DNA from: Anthoceros angustus
Taxonomy: Eukaryota; Streptophyta; Anthocerotopsida; Anthocerotales; Anthocerotaceae
DNA length: 64,000 bases
Reading direction: 5' to 3'
Assembly (NCBI GenBank): GCA_010909165.1
Contig: MU008190.1
Coordinates: 590,175-654,174, forward strand
Below the pieces are notes generated by a model. The model was given only the letters and a program-made list of their open reading frames with translations. It ran no database searches and was not told where the DNA came from. Positions 1 through 11,769 of the stretch are shown here, in pieces. The position numbers were made by a program, and so were the translations under genes. The number at the start of each line of letters is the position of its first letter. Positions within the stretch are counted from its first letter, which is position 1.

Positions 1-402
1 GAGATTGTGGAAGGAGGAAGGTTAGATGAGTAGAGAAGAAGAGAGCGTTGTTGATTGAGAAGGTTGTGAGGAGAATTAGAGCGTAGGAAAAGCGGAGGCC
101 ATAGGCGAGCCTAAGGGACGAATCCCAACTGCAAGTAAGAGGGCGCCCCTGTGGAGAAGAGTGTCTTAGGAGTAGGGACGGTTGCGGTGTGGGTCGGGTC
201 CCACAGGCGCCCGTGATAGCTGCCTTTTGTTAAGGCGTGACACCTGGTGTGTGGTGTCGTTGTAGGTTGAGGCTTGGTGAATTCTGAGCGCAGGCGTGGG
301 CGCTGGCAGGGAGGCGTGAGGGCGCCTTGCTTGTTTAGAAGGCTGAGGTGGTGTGTAGGTGCGGTGTGTGGTTCTCAAGATTGATTGTTCCCCAAGTCTC
401 AT
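1..402 (-). repeat. LTR-like dispersed repeat, inverted copy
   Basis: Read on the minus strand this stretch resembles the direct repeats near 58.3-58.6 kb and 59.9-60.3 kb. Shared blocks include the lead-in to CCCTTAGGCTCGCCT and, in translation, a PSKQARR segment followed by a block rich in threonine and proline. It stops near 540, where copia sequence begins. No coding function is claimed, and the outer edge lies beyond the window. Confidence 0.5.
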
Positions 403-559
403 GGGACGAAACCCAGCGTCTGGCAGCGGGTGGGATAAGTGTGGCCGCTAGAGGGTGCATCTGGAGCCCCGGATGCCTCCCACAAAGAGTCGACTGAATC
501 ACATCGAGTGCAGTGAACCTAGGCGGCTATGGGAAGGTTGTGATCATCGCCCAGAGAAC

Positions 560-1977
560 ACTTTCGGATGTCCTGTGGCGGTGTATGACTCAAGGAGTCT
601 TTGTTGAGCAGATATGTGATGTTGCTCCACTGTCCATATACCAATAAGCGGTGGCCGGCTTAGAGGATGCAAGACAAATAGTGAGCACACGTGTTGTTGA
701 TGAAGAGTGTTTCTTCGAAGCAACATGAGCGGCAGGCGGGGCCTCTGATCTAGGTTCCCCATTCTTCTTCTTTCTACAGTCCTTTTCCATGTGATTAGGA
801 ATTTTGCACCAATTACAAATAAGTCCAATCTTTTTGTTACCCCTGGAAGGCGTGGAAGAGCTGGATTCGCCATGAGATTTGTTTGGTGTGGAATAAGCAG
901 GTCTATTGGAAGGAGAACTTTTGCCGCGTCCTTTCCTCTGCCTCTTCCAGCATACATCACATGTTGTCGGCTGGACTTGGGCTCATGGCGGTGACTGGAC
1001 TCCTCCTGAATCATGGCTCCGATGAGTTCTGCGACATTGATGTCGAGGTCGTCGTCTGCATCGAAGCCGCCCGAATTCTTTTGGGCTTGTCGAACCACGC
1101 TCGTGTGGTGAGAAATGGTGGGAGGTGGGAGGGATATCAAGAGAACAAGGAATGCAACAAGTTCGGAGGCGGAGGTGTTGGTGGCGACTTCATATTGAGA
1201 TCTAGCTTGGCGAAAGTGTTCATATGGTGTTCGTGATTCCTTCATCTTGATTGAAGAGGTTGCGCATCGCGGTCATCATACTCATCACATCTCTTGAAGA
1301 ATATAAGCGAGCAAGGTGATCCCACATCTGTTTAGAAGTTTTGCTTGGCATTGTCTTACCATGTTAAGTGCTAGTCCACCGATCGGAGGTCTTGAGCTTT
1401 TTCATCCAGCGTCCCGGTTTCTTTGCTCTCGGATCCCACATGTGCGGTGTGGACCCACTTACAACGTCCCATAGGTCTCGATTGCGGAAAAGTGCACGCG
1501 TCGCGCGTAAACGTCGTCCTTTGCCCATTGAATCATCCTTCTCCTTAAAAGCTGTCACCATAGTTGTGATTCACCACGGAAGGTCGTACTTCATCTTTGG
1601 GTGGATCCTTCCTCTCCTCTCTCTCTCTCTTGTCGTCATGTTGTTGTTTCTCCTCTAGATTCGTCCGCGTCGGAACCGGCCATTGCGGTGGTCACTCGCA
1701 ACTTAAGAGGCTAAGGGCCTACGCATTTCCTCATCATCATGCATGAAATACTGGGCGGAAGGAGCAAGGCAAGGAGGAATCTTTTCTCTACTGGCGTGTT
1801 TGTCAGGATGACAAGCGATAAAGAGAAAGTTTGATGATGGTTTCGACAAGATGTTATGCTCAGGCGCTCATTGAGATCACGCACTTCTCTTGATAACTCC
1901 TCTATGCTTAATCTGCGTTGTTGTGAACCTGCATTGGAGAAGAAAGAGGACACCTTGTAGATTTGGGATATGATCAA
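560..1977 (-). pseudogene. copia Gag and protease, frameshifted
   Basis: Gag pieces lie in more than one frame. The N-terminal block contains an EELSREVRDLNERLS coiled-coil stretch. A middle piece has the copia-like RNRDLWDVV segment (about 1480). A CCHC zinc knuckle, CNWCKIPNHMEKDC, lies at about 776-817 and binds nucleic acid in this family. A basic RKKK follows, then the aspartic protease signature YWYMDSGATSHIC (DSGA codons at 623-634). The sequence is lost soon after the active site. Stops and frame changes between these blocks show it is a dead copy. Confidence 0.8.
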
Positions 1978-2412
1978 GAGCGAGTTCTATTGCTTTCACT
2001 TGACTTAAACTAAAGATAGTAAGCAAGTTTCTTCTAGCAATTTCTATTTGCCTCCTTGATCTTCTACTTTGATTAGAATAGAGCCAATGAAGTTAGCAAT
2101 AAGTATGGAATCTCCTACTATCGGCTATACTTCCTAGCAATTCTAATCTTTGCATTCCTGTATTCTATATCTTGTCTTGCAGCCTTAATCTTCTTCCAAT
2201 AGCCTTGCGAGGATTAAAAGAATCCATCGCATTGGAGCAAGGATTGGATGCAGTGTGCATTATTGAAGATTAGGGAACACGCAAACATGACAGCAATCTT
2301 TGGCATGCAATCTAAAGAATCTATACATCTTCTAAAAAGAAATGAAGAAGAAGATGAAGAAGAAGAGTAGATCAGCATGTCAAGTTGCCCAATGCAAATA
2401 GAGAGCAGCGAT

Positions 2413-2424
2413 GCTCTGATACCA
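2413..2424 (-). other. primer-binding site for initiator tRNA-Met
   Basis: On the minus strand this reads TGGTATCAGAGC, the classic plant copia primer-binding site complementary to the 3' end of initiator tRNA-Met. It lies immediately next to the LTR end, as expected for first-strand priming. Confidence 0.88.
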
Positions 2425-2706
2425 TGATGAGAATCATAGCTGCTCTAGATAGCAAAACATAGCAAACAGATAGTAGAAAGCTTTGCACAAAAGAGTTGTA
2501 TGCATTAATTATAATAGAAAGTACAAAGCCTTTATATAGGCTAGGTGGTTATAACCATAAGGTGGTTGTAACCATAAGTAGTTCTAACCTCTAGGTGGTT
2601 GTAACAACTAACTACTAAATAAACTACCTAAAGCCCTAAGAACTAAATTAATTAATAGTCTTAGGTGCCCTAGTGAAGAGTGCCCTAAATAGGTCATATT
2701 TCATCA
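2425..2706 (-). repeat. copia 5' LTR (282 bp)
   Basis: The segment starts TGATGA and ends TCATCA, a perfect 6-bp terminal inverted repeat with the TG..CA ends of LTRs. It directly abuts the primer-binding site. Inside are several near-copies of a GGTGGTTATAACC-type motif (2550-2615) that could be promoter enhancer repeats. No second LTR copy was seen in the window. Confidence 0.75.
2531..2538 (-). promoter_or_regulatory. TATA box in the copia LTR
   Basis: The minus strand reads CTATATAAAG within the LTR, about 110 bp before the primer-binding site. This is a normal place for the retrotransposon promoter. Confidence 0.5.
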
Positions 2707-3700
2707 GTATCCTCCGCTCACCTTCCCTCATGTTCCCCAGTTACACTACCGTACAACCGACGCACGCACAAGCACTGGATGAGGAATGGCGATGGCAATT
2801 TCGACAGGGGGGAGGTGTACGTATTGACAAGCGGGGAGGACAGTGTGCAGTGGCTGGATGCAAATGGAGTGGTGTGTGAGGTGGACAATGATGCATTGGT
2901 GACAGCCTTGATAACAATCCCGTTTGCACCTTACGGTGCTTGGTTTAGCGTTGTGTGTTCCGATGAGGCGGGTTGCGCTCCGTGTTCGTCACGGTCCGTC
3001 CGGCCCCTCTACACCTCTCGATGGCCTTCCGCGCTCCGGCCTGGCGGCCGCCGATGTCCTGCCCTTGAAGAGCAAGTATCGCGGCTTCTCCACACCTGCA
3101 ATCACCACCCAATGTTAGGGGGTTCATCACCAGACCTTGGATAGTTCTCTACGGAGTAGTCCGCGCGCTCGTTGGCTCGAGACTCGCGCTAGCACTTGAC
3201 TCTCAGGAGCCTGAATGTACAACGCGATATCAACCCCAAAAGAAAAATGATATTACTGGGACGGTAAACCCCCTCTCATATTGCTTCCCAAGGCAGTGCC
3301 TTTATTACATCCCTAAAATTGGCTTTTCCACCAGCTACCTCTACACATACAAGTGATGCCAGATCTCTGCGCGTGTCTACCTACGTCTCCTGCGGTGAGG
3401 CTATTGTTGACTGCGGCTGACTCCCAACTCTGGCAGCCCAATCCCTAACTCTGGTGCCTAAGGAGCGCCCAATCTGATTATTCTTGACCCCTGCACCCCC
3501 GCAGAAGCTCTACCCCTTCCTCGAATCTGGTCAGGCTATGCCACCGGGGGTGGGCTGACAACCGCTGTCACTATTAAATCTTCCTCCGGCTCAGCTGACA
3601 GCTACACTGGGATCTTCGCGCTGCCCCCTTGTGCTATGGTGGGTCCCCTACCCCCGGGTTCGTCCAAGGTCTGTCTGCCTTGGGCTTGTTGGGTCTGTTC
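2707..3700. other. stretch without a recognisable gene
   Basis: Short overlapping open frames exist on both strands but none has a recognisable domain, a consistent frame or plausible splice structure. The stretch runs from the copia LTR edge to the GTCCGGAC repeats at 3.7 kb and is probably old repeat sequence. Confidence 0.5.
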
Positions 3701-3714
3701 CCCAACCAAGTCCC

Positions 3715-3940
3715 CCCCTTAACGTTGGAGGGCGGACTTCTGGGTCCGCCCCACCACAGGAGTCCAGACTTCCGGGTCCGTCCCCATATCAAGAGTACGG
3801 ACTTAAAGGTCCGGCCTCACCTCAGGGGTCTAGAGCTCTTAGTCCCGACCCGCCTCAGGAGTCTGGACCTCTAAGTCCGGACCCGCCTCAGGAGTCTGGA
3901 CCTCTAAGTCCGGACCCACCTCTTGAAGCTCGGCGCCTCC
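3715..3940. repeat. GTCCGGAC tandem repeat cluster
   Basis: A unit of about 30 bp containing the 8-bp palindrome GTCCGGAC or a close variant, with GAGTC(T/C)GGACC and CTAAGTCCGGAC arms, recurs at least five times. In translation it gives repeated PPQESGPLSPD. The same motif is clustered at 46.8-47.1 and 47.55-47.86 kb. The open frame across it looks like a by-product of the repeat. Confidence 0.7.
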
Positions 3941-4874
3941 CTGCACCGGGCCATCTTCCCCTCCCGGCCTTCCTTCCTCCGGAGCATTTTCCCTTACACC
4001 CCATAAGAGCTGAAGAGGGAAGGCGCAAGTTGGGCAACGGAAAGAAAAATTGGAAGACATGTCTACTACGACATTATTCATGTACTTTTCTTTCACGCTC
4101 TTTCGCAAACAGGGTATAAGCTATTGAAGGTTCCTCGGTTTCAGCTTGACAGTGATTTCGTGAATTTTGGGATAGTACCAGACTATTAAACACCTATTTC
4201 AGCCCAAGAGCTTGAAGTGGAAACAAGGCAAGCCAAACCCTTTGTAGTCCACAAACCAAACTCCGAGGGCGTTTTCAGCAACCGAGAATGCAAAAGAAGC
4301 GAGTCACTCGAACGGAACCAATTGCATGGGGCGTTCGCCCAATTCGAATGGGTATCATAAAATTGCCCGCGTCAATCAAAAACTAAATCAACGATCTTGT
4401 AAAATGAGCAGGAAATGTGACGTACTTTGATTACACAGCCCGTCCAAAAGCGTCAAAACAATATAAAAAAGGACACATACAACCTTGTGCAGTTACGCAT
4501 TTACGAAGGAAAAGAATCCTTCGTCCAAAGACATTTGCCGAAATCGCGCCTTCCGAGCCCGTCGAGGGTGGTGTCCAAAAATGTCGGACGTCCGTGCCAC
4601 ATAGACGAATCCTCCACCGCTCATACTACGGCATGTGATTGATACAAAACGGAAGATTGTAAAGTGGACAATTCAACTATTCTTGTAAGGGTGGAGAAGT
4701 CATGACCAAACGTCCTTTCTCGAGGCACGTCTCGGATGTAAAATGGTGCGATTGGGAGTTGATTTGGTGCTTGCTACAACTACAGGAGGATAATTGTCAT
4801 CAATTGAAATCGAGGGAACCCATTAAGATGAATGAAGTACCTCATGATCTATGAATCTTGTCCTCTGAAACTTT

Positions 4875-4894
4875 GATCTGGGTTAACCCAGATC
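4875..4894. repeat. perfect 20-bp palindrome
   Basis: GATCTGGGTT followed directly by AACCCAGATC is a perfect inverted repeat with no spacer. It lies about 80 bp beyond the point where the DUF7869-like pseudogene signal fades. It could be an element terminus, a protein-binding site or chance. Confidence 0.6.
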
Positions 4895-5168
4895 ACTATG
4901 GTTAAACCTCCACCAGCAAATAGTACAAACTATTTAGCCACGCTGCTTAGGAGGTGTAACCTAGATCTCAGGGTCGTTTGGCCCGAAGTTCATCACACGA
5001 TTCGAGCCCAACACCATCGGACTCATCAATAGGGACATCCGTGCATCCGAGTCCGATAAATGGGCGAAGGCACTCCTCCGGATGACACTTGGTCCGAGTA
5101 CGAGGGACCATCGGCTTTCCACCGTTGTCCGAATAGGTTTTCCCGAATGCGCTCTTGAGACTCTTTCC

Positions 5169-6826
5169 TCAAGCTGACGAGTGGGGTAAAGCCGTAAAAG
5201 CAAAATCACGGTTTGAAAACAAAAGTTTGGACATTTGGTCACATGCTCTTCCACGGCCTCCATGCCTTCTCCCTTTGGTAGTCCGAGCATCCCTCCCAAT
5301 CTTTACTCGTACATATTCGCCAAATGCGTTGGTGTGGTTCGTCACCCACCAATGCGCTTCTAAATAAGGCATGTCGCAGGAGAAATCCACATCATCCACC
5401 CTTGCAATCCAGAAGGGGCGGTTTTGGACATCCCCTTCTGCAAGAACGGCAACCATCATTCCCGAGCAGATCTCGGCCACATCACCATTCAAAGCATCTT
5501 CTTCTCTCTCTCGTCGCTCTACTTGTTGGTAAGGTCCCAAGTACATCACTCTCCGCATCATCGGCCTAGGCCTGACTTCAGGTACTTCTGCTACATCTGG
5601 CACCGTGAAGGGTTGTCTATTGGCCTCCGCACTTTTCCTGTCATACCATCTCCAAGGCGTGGAGGCGGAAGATCCTTCCCTCCATCAAGGCACGGACGAG
5701 CCTCCCTGGTCTTTCCAACAAGCTCCACCAAACCCGATCCTCGCAGGATATAGCGGATGAAGCTTTCGAGACCGTCTCAAATTTGAAAATAACAATAGGC
5801 GCTTTTGCTGCCGGTGTGTCCTCTTTGGCTGTAAACCAACCAGAGGAGCCGCGAATGTCGTGGTTGGAATCCTTCTCGAGGCGAAGGCTCCTCCTCCCAG
5901 TATAGATGTGGAGAACTCTTTGCTTGGATAAGCGTGATGGCCCCATGCCCATCTCGATCTTCTTTTGTAATCTTGAATTGATGCTGGAAAGAGATATTGT
6001 TCAGTTGCTCAACAGCAGCAAACCGGTCAAATCCTCTGGACCCTTTCTTGATTGGCCATACAAAACTTCTAAAGTCAGGCACCTCAGTAAGACACTTCAC
6101 TTGAGGTCTCGGAAAATATGCCTTCTCTAAAATAGCCTGCATTTGAGGCAAAGTAAAAGCCTCCTTGTGCCGCAGGACGGTCGAAAATCGGCTAAACATT
6201 TGATCGATCCGGTCATGTGTCCAACCATCAAGAAACCAACCTTGATCTTCTAAAACGCCCAACTCGATAAGCATATTCAAATAAGCAAATAGTAGCTGGT
6301 TCTTGTTCTCTCTCATTGTGTTGTCTAACTGTACAACACTTCGAAGCACTCTCGTACCGGATGATATCCGGATGATCCCGATGGTCGATTGGAATCATTA
6401 CGAAGGTTAGGAAAGGTAAGATATACCTTGGTGGTCAAATTATAATTGTGCACCATGCACCCAACCACATGAATATTCACCAAGCGTCCGAAAAGCACTT
6501 TGGCGTATGCGAGTCCGGTCTTGTTGATCCATACCGTCAATAGAGGTCCCATGTAGTGGTGTGGCTCGGTAGCATTTTCCTCTATGTTTGATCATCTTGG
6601 CTGATTCGCTATCACACAGACTGTGGTCCTCCAAGTCTTCCTCTAGTTTCTCTGCGGGAATAGGCATGCACAGTTCACTCGTCCTCGCCAGCGGAGACCA
6701 AGTGCCGGACGTCCGAGGCGAGACAAAGATTGAACAAGAGCACCAAATGAGACAATCTAAATTCTCCTCATTTCGACAACGAAGGATAGTTCGAAAGGTA
6801 TGCCTCTCGATGCACAAGTGATGCAC
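5169..6826 (-). pseudogene. DUF7869-like transposon protein, copy 1
   Basis: Minus-strand pieces read in order despite frame breaks. First comes CMVHNYN..KVYLTFPNLRNDS (about 6520-6380). The long piece at 6349-5777 carries LDNTMRENKNQLLFAYLNML and a WTHDRIDQMFSRFS block, matching the LDN..ENKN and GHT(H/N)xxIDxxFS signatures I associate with DUF7869 proteins. The last piece (5603-5169) has GDVAEICSGMM..RPFWIARVD..LEAHWWVTN..FGEY. The same order recurs at 37.6-39.8 kb. The family is linked to transposable elements and its biochemical role is not established. Stops and frame changes make this copy inactive. Confidence 0.72.
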
Positions 6827-7257
6827 GGGAACAATGGCCCCTTGGACTCGAGTCTAGCCGGCAGCGCCCGCGACGGGACTCCCGGGCGCCCGAGTCAGGC
6901 CGCTACGCGGACGTCCGATAGCAAGCAATGCTCCCATCTAGGCAGAGCGCGGTGGTGAGCCGGACGTCCGCTTGGGAGAATTGTTGCTCATCGCCCAGTC
7001 CGTGGCGATCATGAGACATCCGGCGAAGCCTTTGGCTTCTGGGTGGGCCGCCTCATGCCGGACGTCCGGCGCACTAGGCAATCTTGCCACTGGGCGGGTC
7101 GGTGACAGCAGCCGGATGTCCGACTGCGAGCAATGCTCCCTGGCGCGAGTCCGCGGAGCAATGCTCACCGGTGGGCGCCAGTCCGACTACTTGGCGGACA
7201 TCCAGCATGGGAGCAATGCTCCAGTGAGCCTTGATCGCCGCCGGACGTCTGGCGCAA
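6708..7257. repeat. GGACGTCC palindrome array, cluster A
   Basis: GCCGGACGTCCG-type palindromes occur near 6709, 6908, 6961, 7056, 7112, 7194 and 7242, several with one substitution. Interspersed are copies of GAGCAATGCTC (near 7128, 7150 and 7211, with a variant at 6922), itself nearly palindromic. Open frames across the block result from the GC-rich repeat. Confidence 0.75.
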
Positions 7258-8210
7258 CTTTTTTGGTAGGTTGCCTCGGTCACCGGAGCTCGCCTCGGTG
7301 GCCACACTTATCCACTGTTGAATACGTGGGTTCGATCCCAAGAGATTTGGTTCGATTATTTGCAGTCGTTCCTCTCACTCTCACTCTCGTCATTCGCGGT
7401 CTACTTGTCTCGGTGTGGGCAACAAGCTCGGTGTTATCGTTTATTGCTCCGGCGCGCTCCACGCCTTCCGGGATTCCCTCCACCTCAACACTCTCCTCTG
7501 CCAACTACAACGATCAATTCACTCTACTGGCGACACACCCATAGCCAACCTCTTCACCATTCTAAAAGAAACATAGCTCACGGACCACCACATACGGACT
7601 CACTTCATTCGATCCCCAAATCTAACTCTACCATAGCGTTCGCGGTTTGCTTCCTCCCTTGCGGCGCACAGGGTGACGGCTAGGTATTTCTCTCGGGCCG
7701 ATTGCGTATACGAACACACAGCGTAGTCGGCGCCACCTCTGCGAGGGCCACCCATGAAACACAAGCACATCCAACAACAATCTTTCCACGAGAGGAGGAG
7801 CTGCGTTGGCGAACCCACCGCGAGGGCCTCAGCCGAACCCACCCTTCGCCTTCTCGTCGCTTGGCGGGCGGTCAGCACACACACACAGGGATGCGCGGAG
7901 GCGAAGGATGCATGACAAAGCAAGGTCTGGTGTTTATTCATTCTTCCACCCTCCCTTTTATAGGTGGGGAGTCGGCCACTCGTGCTAGTTTAATGCTAGG
8001 CGACTTGCCAAGTCCAACAATAGGACTCTTGTCCCTTACGGTTCGTCCTCTCATTTCGTCCAGCTCACCTTGACGAATATCCTATCTCTATCTGCCGCCA
8101 CTCTTAAATACTCACACTTCCCAAGGTGTACCACTTGGGACAAAACGTCCTCTTGAAAGGTCCCTGACATCCTCGTTGCGCTTTTGTTAGCCCTCGCGGC
8201 TTCAATGTCT
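7258..8210. other. non-coding LTR-like stretch
   Basis: No gene was recognised. On the minus strand CTATAAAAGGG at about 7953-7963 is a good TATA box, and a similar TATA plus flanking arrangement occurs at 46.45 and 60.64 kb in other repeats, so this may be a degraded LTR. A GGTTCGATCCC segment near 7330 resembles a tRNA T-loop but has no cloverleaf around it. Confidence 0.4.
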
Positions 8211-8214
8211 TCCC

Positions 8215-8520
8215 CTTGATGGGTCGCTTAGCCTTGCCCACCTCCGAGTCTTCTCCAGGACTATGCTGCCGCCTCGTCAGCCCCCTGGTAGGTCTTCCTT
8301 GTGGTAGGAGGTTCCATTCCTCCTACTCGTTCATCTCGATGGGTTCCTCCCCTCATCTCGTCTTCTTGGTAGGCGGTTCGTCTCCTACCTGTTTGGATCT
8401 TGCTATGGGTTCCTTCCCTCACAGGTTTCGTGACGGAGGTACCCTTCCTTAGGTCACCTCCTCCTCTTCAGCAGTTCCTACAGTAGGAACTTTGGTACCA
8501 TCCTACCATCGGTCTCTTCC
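8215..8520. repeat. degenerate GGTAGG/CCTACC repeat block
   Basis: Short imperfect copies of GGTAGG, CCTACC and TCCTAC recur every 20-60 bp, ending in GTTCCTACAGTAGGAAC, an inverted repeat. The block is a weaker relative of the regular arrays at 35.1 and 62.7 kb and, like the 62.7 kb one, is followed by a minus-strand coiled-coil-like ORF. Confidence 0.45.
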
Positions 8521-9684
8521 TCCCGCTTGATAGCTCCACCGTCTCGGGAGGTTCCCGGCGTCGCCGTGGGTGCTTCTTGACTTGCTCGTTCGGCTATGTC
8601 TAGCCACTGCCTTTCCTTGTACCAACTCAAAGTTTGACCTCCGGGGCTGCCATTCCCAGCGTCGAGCGGTGAGGTCTTTCTTCGTCTTCCTCCTGGCGTT
8701 CCTCAATCGCTTCCTAGGAGGTTGTTGTAATGGTCGCCACCCTACCACTCTCCTTCTTTTGTCGTCCATGATCACGGACCCTTAGTGGGATGGCCTTTTC
8801 GTCCACACTGATTTGTCACTCCTACCAATGCGGCCTCTTTCTCCACTACGCTCCTCCAACTCCAGGGCCTCCCAATCTCCTTATCTTTCTCCATGGCTTC
8901 CATCGCCATGCGTTTTACTATGGCGGCGATCGCTCGCTTTGCTCCCCTCGAATGACAGACCCTCCAAAGATCGTTGGGCCATCAAAACTTCCTTCCGGCG
9001 GTTCCTTGCCTCCGTCTCATAGCGTGGGTAAGGTCGTCGGCCTTCTTTTCTTGCTCCAAAAGTTCTCTGTCTGAGCTCCTCTTTGTGACCCTTAGTCACA
9101 TTGTCCCATCCTTGTCGTTCCTTCACCAAGGCGTATTTTCCCTTGTAATGCTCCTTCCGTTGCTCCATGGCAACTAACTTCTTCGTAGGAGGTCCTTCTC
9201 GTCTTCAAGGTCCGCGGGCCTTGCTAGTATGAATCTTGCCTCCTCCTTGCTGCGTTCGATGTGTCCTACCCTTGCTAGGGTAGCTTCCAACTTTCATACG
9301 CCTCCTTCTGGCTTCCAACTCCTCGGCCTCTTGGCTGATTTTGCCTCATCCTAAGACACAGTCAATCATTTCCCACATTCACCAACTTGGTGGTCATCTG
9401 TCGCTCTTTGGCGGATCTCTAGCAGTGTTGCTTCTCGGAGGTGGTTTTGAGCTCCTCTCAATTTCTTCTCGGCATCCTCCGGCTCCTTTCGTAGGTCTCG
9501 AGTTGGCCACGAACTTGATTACCTCACCTTGACAGTCCACTAGGGCGTCCATAGATCCTGCGCCCACTTCCTTGACTCGGCAACTACCCTCATGGGATGC
9601 CGGTACATTCTCGAACACTTCTCGCCTCCTCCCATGGTGCGTGGGTCTAAGCGTTCCTTGGCGTTCTTCTCCACACCGCCTCAA
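8503..9684 (-). pseudogene. charged, coiled-coil-like retroelement ORF, broken
   Basis: Minus-strand frames are rich in Arg, Glu, Lys and Gln (for example 9168-8881 with YKGKYALVKERQGW and KGHKEELRQRTFGARKEG), and more than one frame is used. They resemble the charged minus-strand frames at 61.1-62.5 kb, which follow a putative plant transposon protein. I infer a decayed copy of the same element type. No enzymatic domain was seen. Confidence 0.35.
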
Positions 9685-9689
9685 GTCTT

Positions 9690-11230
9690 GTTACTACTTC
9701 ATTATTTTGCGAGGAGCGAAAAGCAGACTTTGTAAAAGAGATTAAACAAAATGTGTGTTTACAAATACATATGGTCTCACTATATATGCAACTCTATAAC
9801 GGTTCATATGATCAACCCTAACTAGCCGCACCCTTTCATATTTAACACTCCTCTAAAGGTAAGCTAGGTTAGGTTAAACGCGTTCACACCGCTCTGGAAA
9901 CGTTACGCCCGACTTCACGCCGTCGATTATTACGTGCGCTCGAGCCTAGCGTAAACTCCGCCGCCATAAGAATCCTCCAGACCATCCTCTTTACCATTTC
10001 TGTACTCAGCTTCGTTTGCGTCTTCATCCTCGAGCACCGCTCCACGCAGATGGAAAACATGAGGACTCGAAGGGAGCAGCTACGAGTGCCACAAGTGTAT
10101 CGAGAGAGGAAAGGAAGGATAATCCATGAGAAGGATTCGGTCATCATCACCACGAGGACACCATGTCCCTGGAGCAATGGTAGCAGTGTGAGCAACCGCC
10201 ACGCTAAACATGGTCCTTTGAGGAGGCGGGAGGACGGAGGCAAGAGCAACAACGGGATGCGCTACTCCATACATGCGGCCCCAATATTGGGCTGCCAAGC
10301 TAAAGATACCATGGAAAGAATAACATGGAGCTTATCTTGGAGACGGAGACACCATGGGTGATCAAGGCGGATGTGAAGCCGCTATATGAGAAGTATCGCG
10401 TTGCGGAGATTAGGTCTTAAGGTAAGCTTCATCCTCCATAGGCATCCATCTCCCTTCGTTTCACTAACGGAAATGTGTGAAGTGTCGGCGACTCTGTGTT
10501 CCTCCAAGGAAGGCGAGAACACAACACAATTCCCAAGGGAATGGTTTGTGCCAAAGACGCTATCTTCTATCACTACCAACCTTTGCCTAAGCCGACGGAC
10601 CGCTACCACTTCTCGACTCTACTCAACTACGACTACCTCCTCTTATCCAACTACCACGGATCTAACTTCCCGACCGCAAATCCGCTCCACTGCCCGAGCC
10701 ACCACGGCTCTCTCACCACTAGTAGTTGCTACAACCACCGAGGTGGGTCCCACCAAACCCTAGCAACTCATCTCTCGGGCGCACGGCGCCATGGATCCTC
10801 GCACGGCCACCGCCACATCGTGTTATTCTCGACTCCACACTTCATGCGACTCGATTCCTAGGGACCAAAGTTCCTAGGATACCTCACACCCGCCTCACAC
10901 ACACACACACACACACACGTAAAGGGCGCCACCCCACACGATTTCCACCAAAACGTTGTTTCCTTGTGCACTTTCCATCAAGCACCGGTTCGAGTTTCAC
11001 AAACCACACACACATTCTCCACCTTAACGCCCAATTCCTCACCTTCTCTTCCACTTACGATCTCACACCTCGCATCACAAAGATTTGATCTCTCCTTCAC
11101 CCGATCTCTCTCTCTCTCTCTCTCCCTCAATTCACCCAAGAAGCTTCCAACCATCCACTCAACACACTCTCGATTTCGAACACAACACAATTCCCAAGGG
11201 AACTCGGGTTCCCACCCCACCCCACCAGAT
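9690..11230. other. repeat-derived stretch with microsatellites
   Basis: No gene was recognised. The stretch holds an AT-rich block at 9740-9860, a (CA)n run at 10896-10918, a (TC)n run at 11105-11124, and two copies of GAACACAACACAATTCCCAA at about 10508 and 11178 in direct orientation. Short frames such as 10050-10361 lack any recognisable domain. Confidence 0.45.
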
Positions 11231-11233
11231 AAG

Positions 11234-11548
11234 TTATCCGAAATACTTGGTATAGTCACCGGGCCTAATACGAAGATGTTGGTAGTGTTTATGCTTTGCC
11301 AATCCTTTCGTTAGCACGTCTGCGACGTTGGAGTCTGTGTGCACATAACCCACCTTCACGACTCCACGCTCCACTACATCTCTAATGTAGTGATGTTGAA
11401 TTTCTATATGCTTATTGCGGGCGTGAAAGCGTGGCTTAGCGACAAGGGCTAAGGCTGACATGTTATCACACATGATAGGGGTAGGTGTCTGCTGGGTCTG
11501 GTCGAGGTCATGAAGGAAGGTCCTTTCCCATTCAGCCTCCTTTGAAGC
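11234..11548 (-). pseudogene. Ty1/copia RNase H C-terminus
   Basis: One continuous minus-strand frame reads SKEAEWERTFLHDL, then PTPIMCDNMSALALVAKP, RNKHIEIQHHYIRDVV and HTDSNVADVLTKGLAKHKH before a stop. This is the end of copia Pol: the CDN.SA and KHI(E/D)...H.IR blocks with the ADxLTK tail are diagnostic of its RNase H. The reverse transcriptase upstream is missing, so only the tail survives. It may belong to the same family as the copia 5' half at 0.5-2.7 kb, but that cannot be shown here. Confidence 0.85.
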
Positions 11549-11769
11549 ATCATCAGATTTGTACCTTACATGGAAGACAGGCTATGGAAGATTGCTCCAT
11601 CACCCCTCCTCCCCCCATGGAGCAAGCTCGACCACCCCTAGGAGCCTCGACACCACCTCCGCTAATCGGACGTCTCCAACCAGCCACACGTGGGGATCTC
11701 AACCAGAGTTATCTGCGTGAGGGACATAAGTTGCCCTCTTATACATCGGCCGCCATGTTTTAGGTCCTA

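Larger units (their letters stand above)
541..2706 (-). mobile_element. 5' half of a Ty1/copia LTR retrotransposon
   Basis: On the minus strand the order is 5' LTR (2706-2425), primer-binding site (2424-2413), untranslated leader, a broken Gag, and the start of the protease near 660-600. Integrase, reverse transcriptase, RNase H and the 3' LTR are missing. The element ends at about 540 where another repeat starts, so it was truncated by a later insertion or deletion. Gag-Pol is frameshifted and should be inactive. Confidence 0.85.

Noticed and set aside
7325-7345. Possible tRNA gene or SINE from GGTTCGATCCC
   Set aside because: Only a T-loop-like box is present; no acceptor stem, D-arm or anticodon arm could be folded. 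A similar box at about 36147 is likewise isolated.
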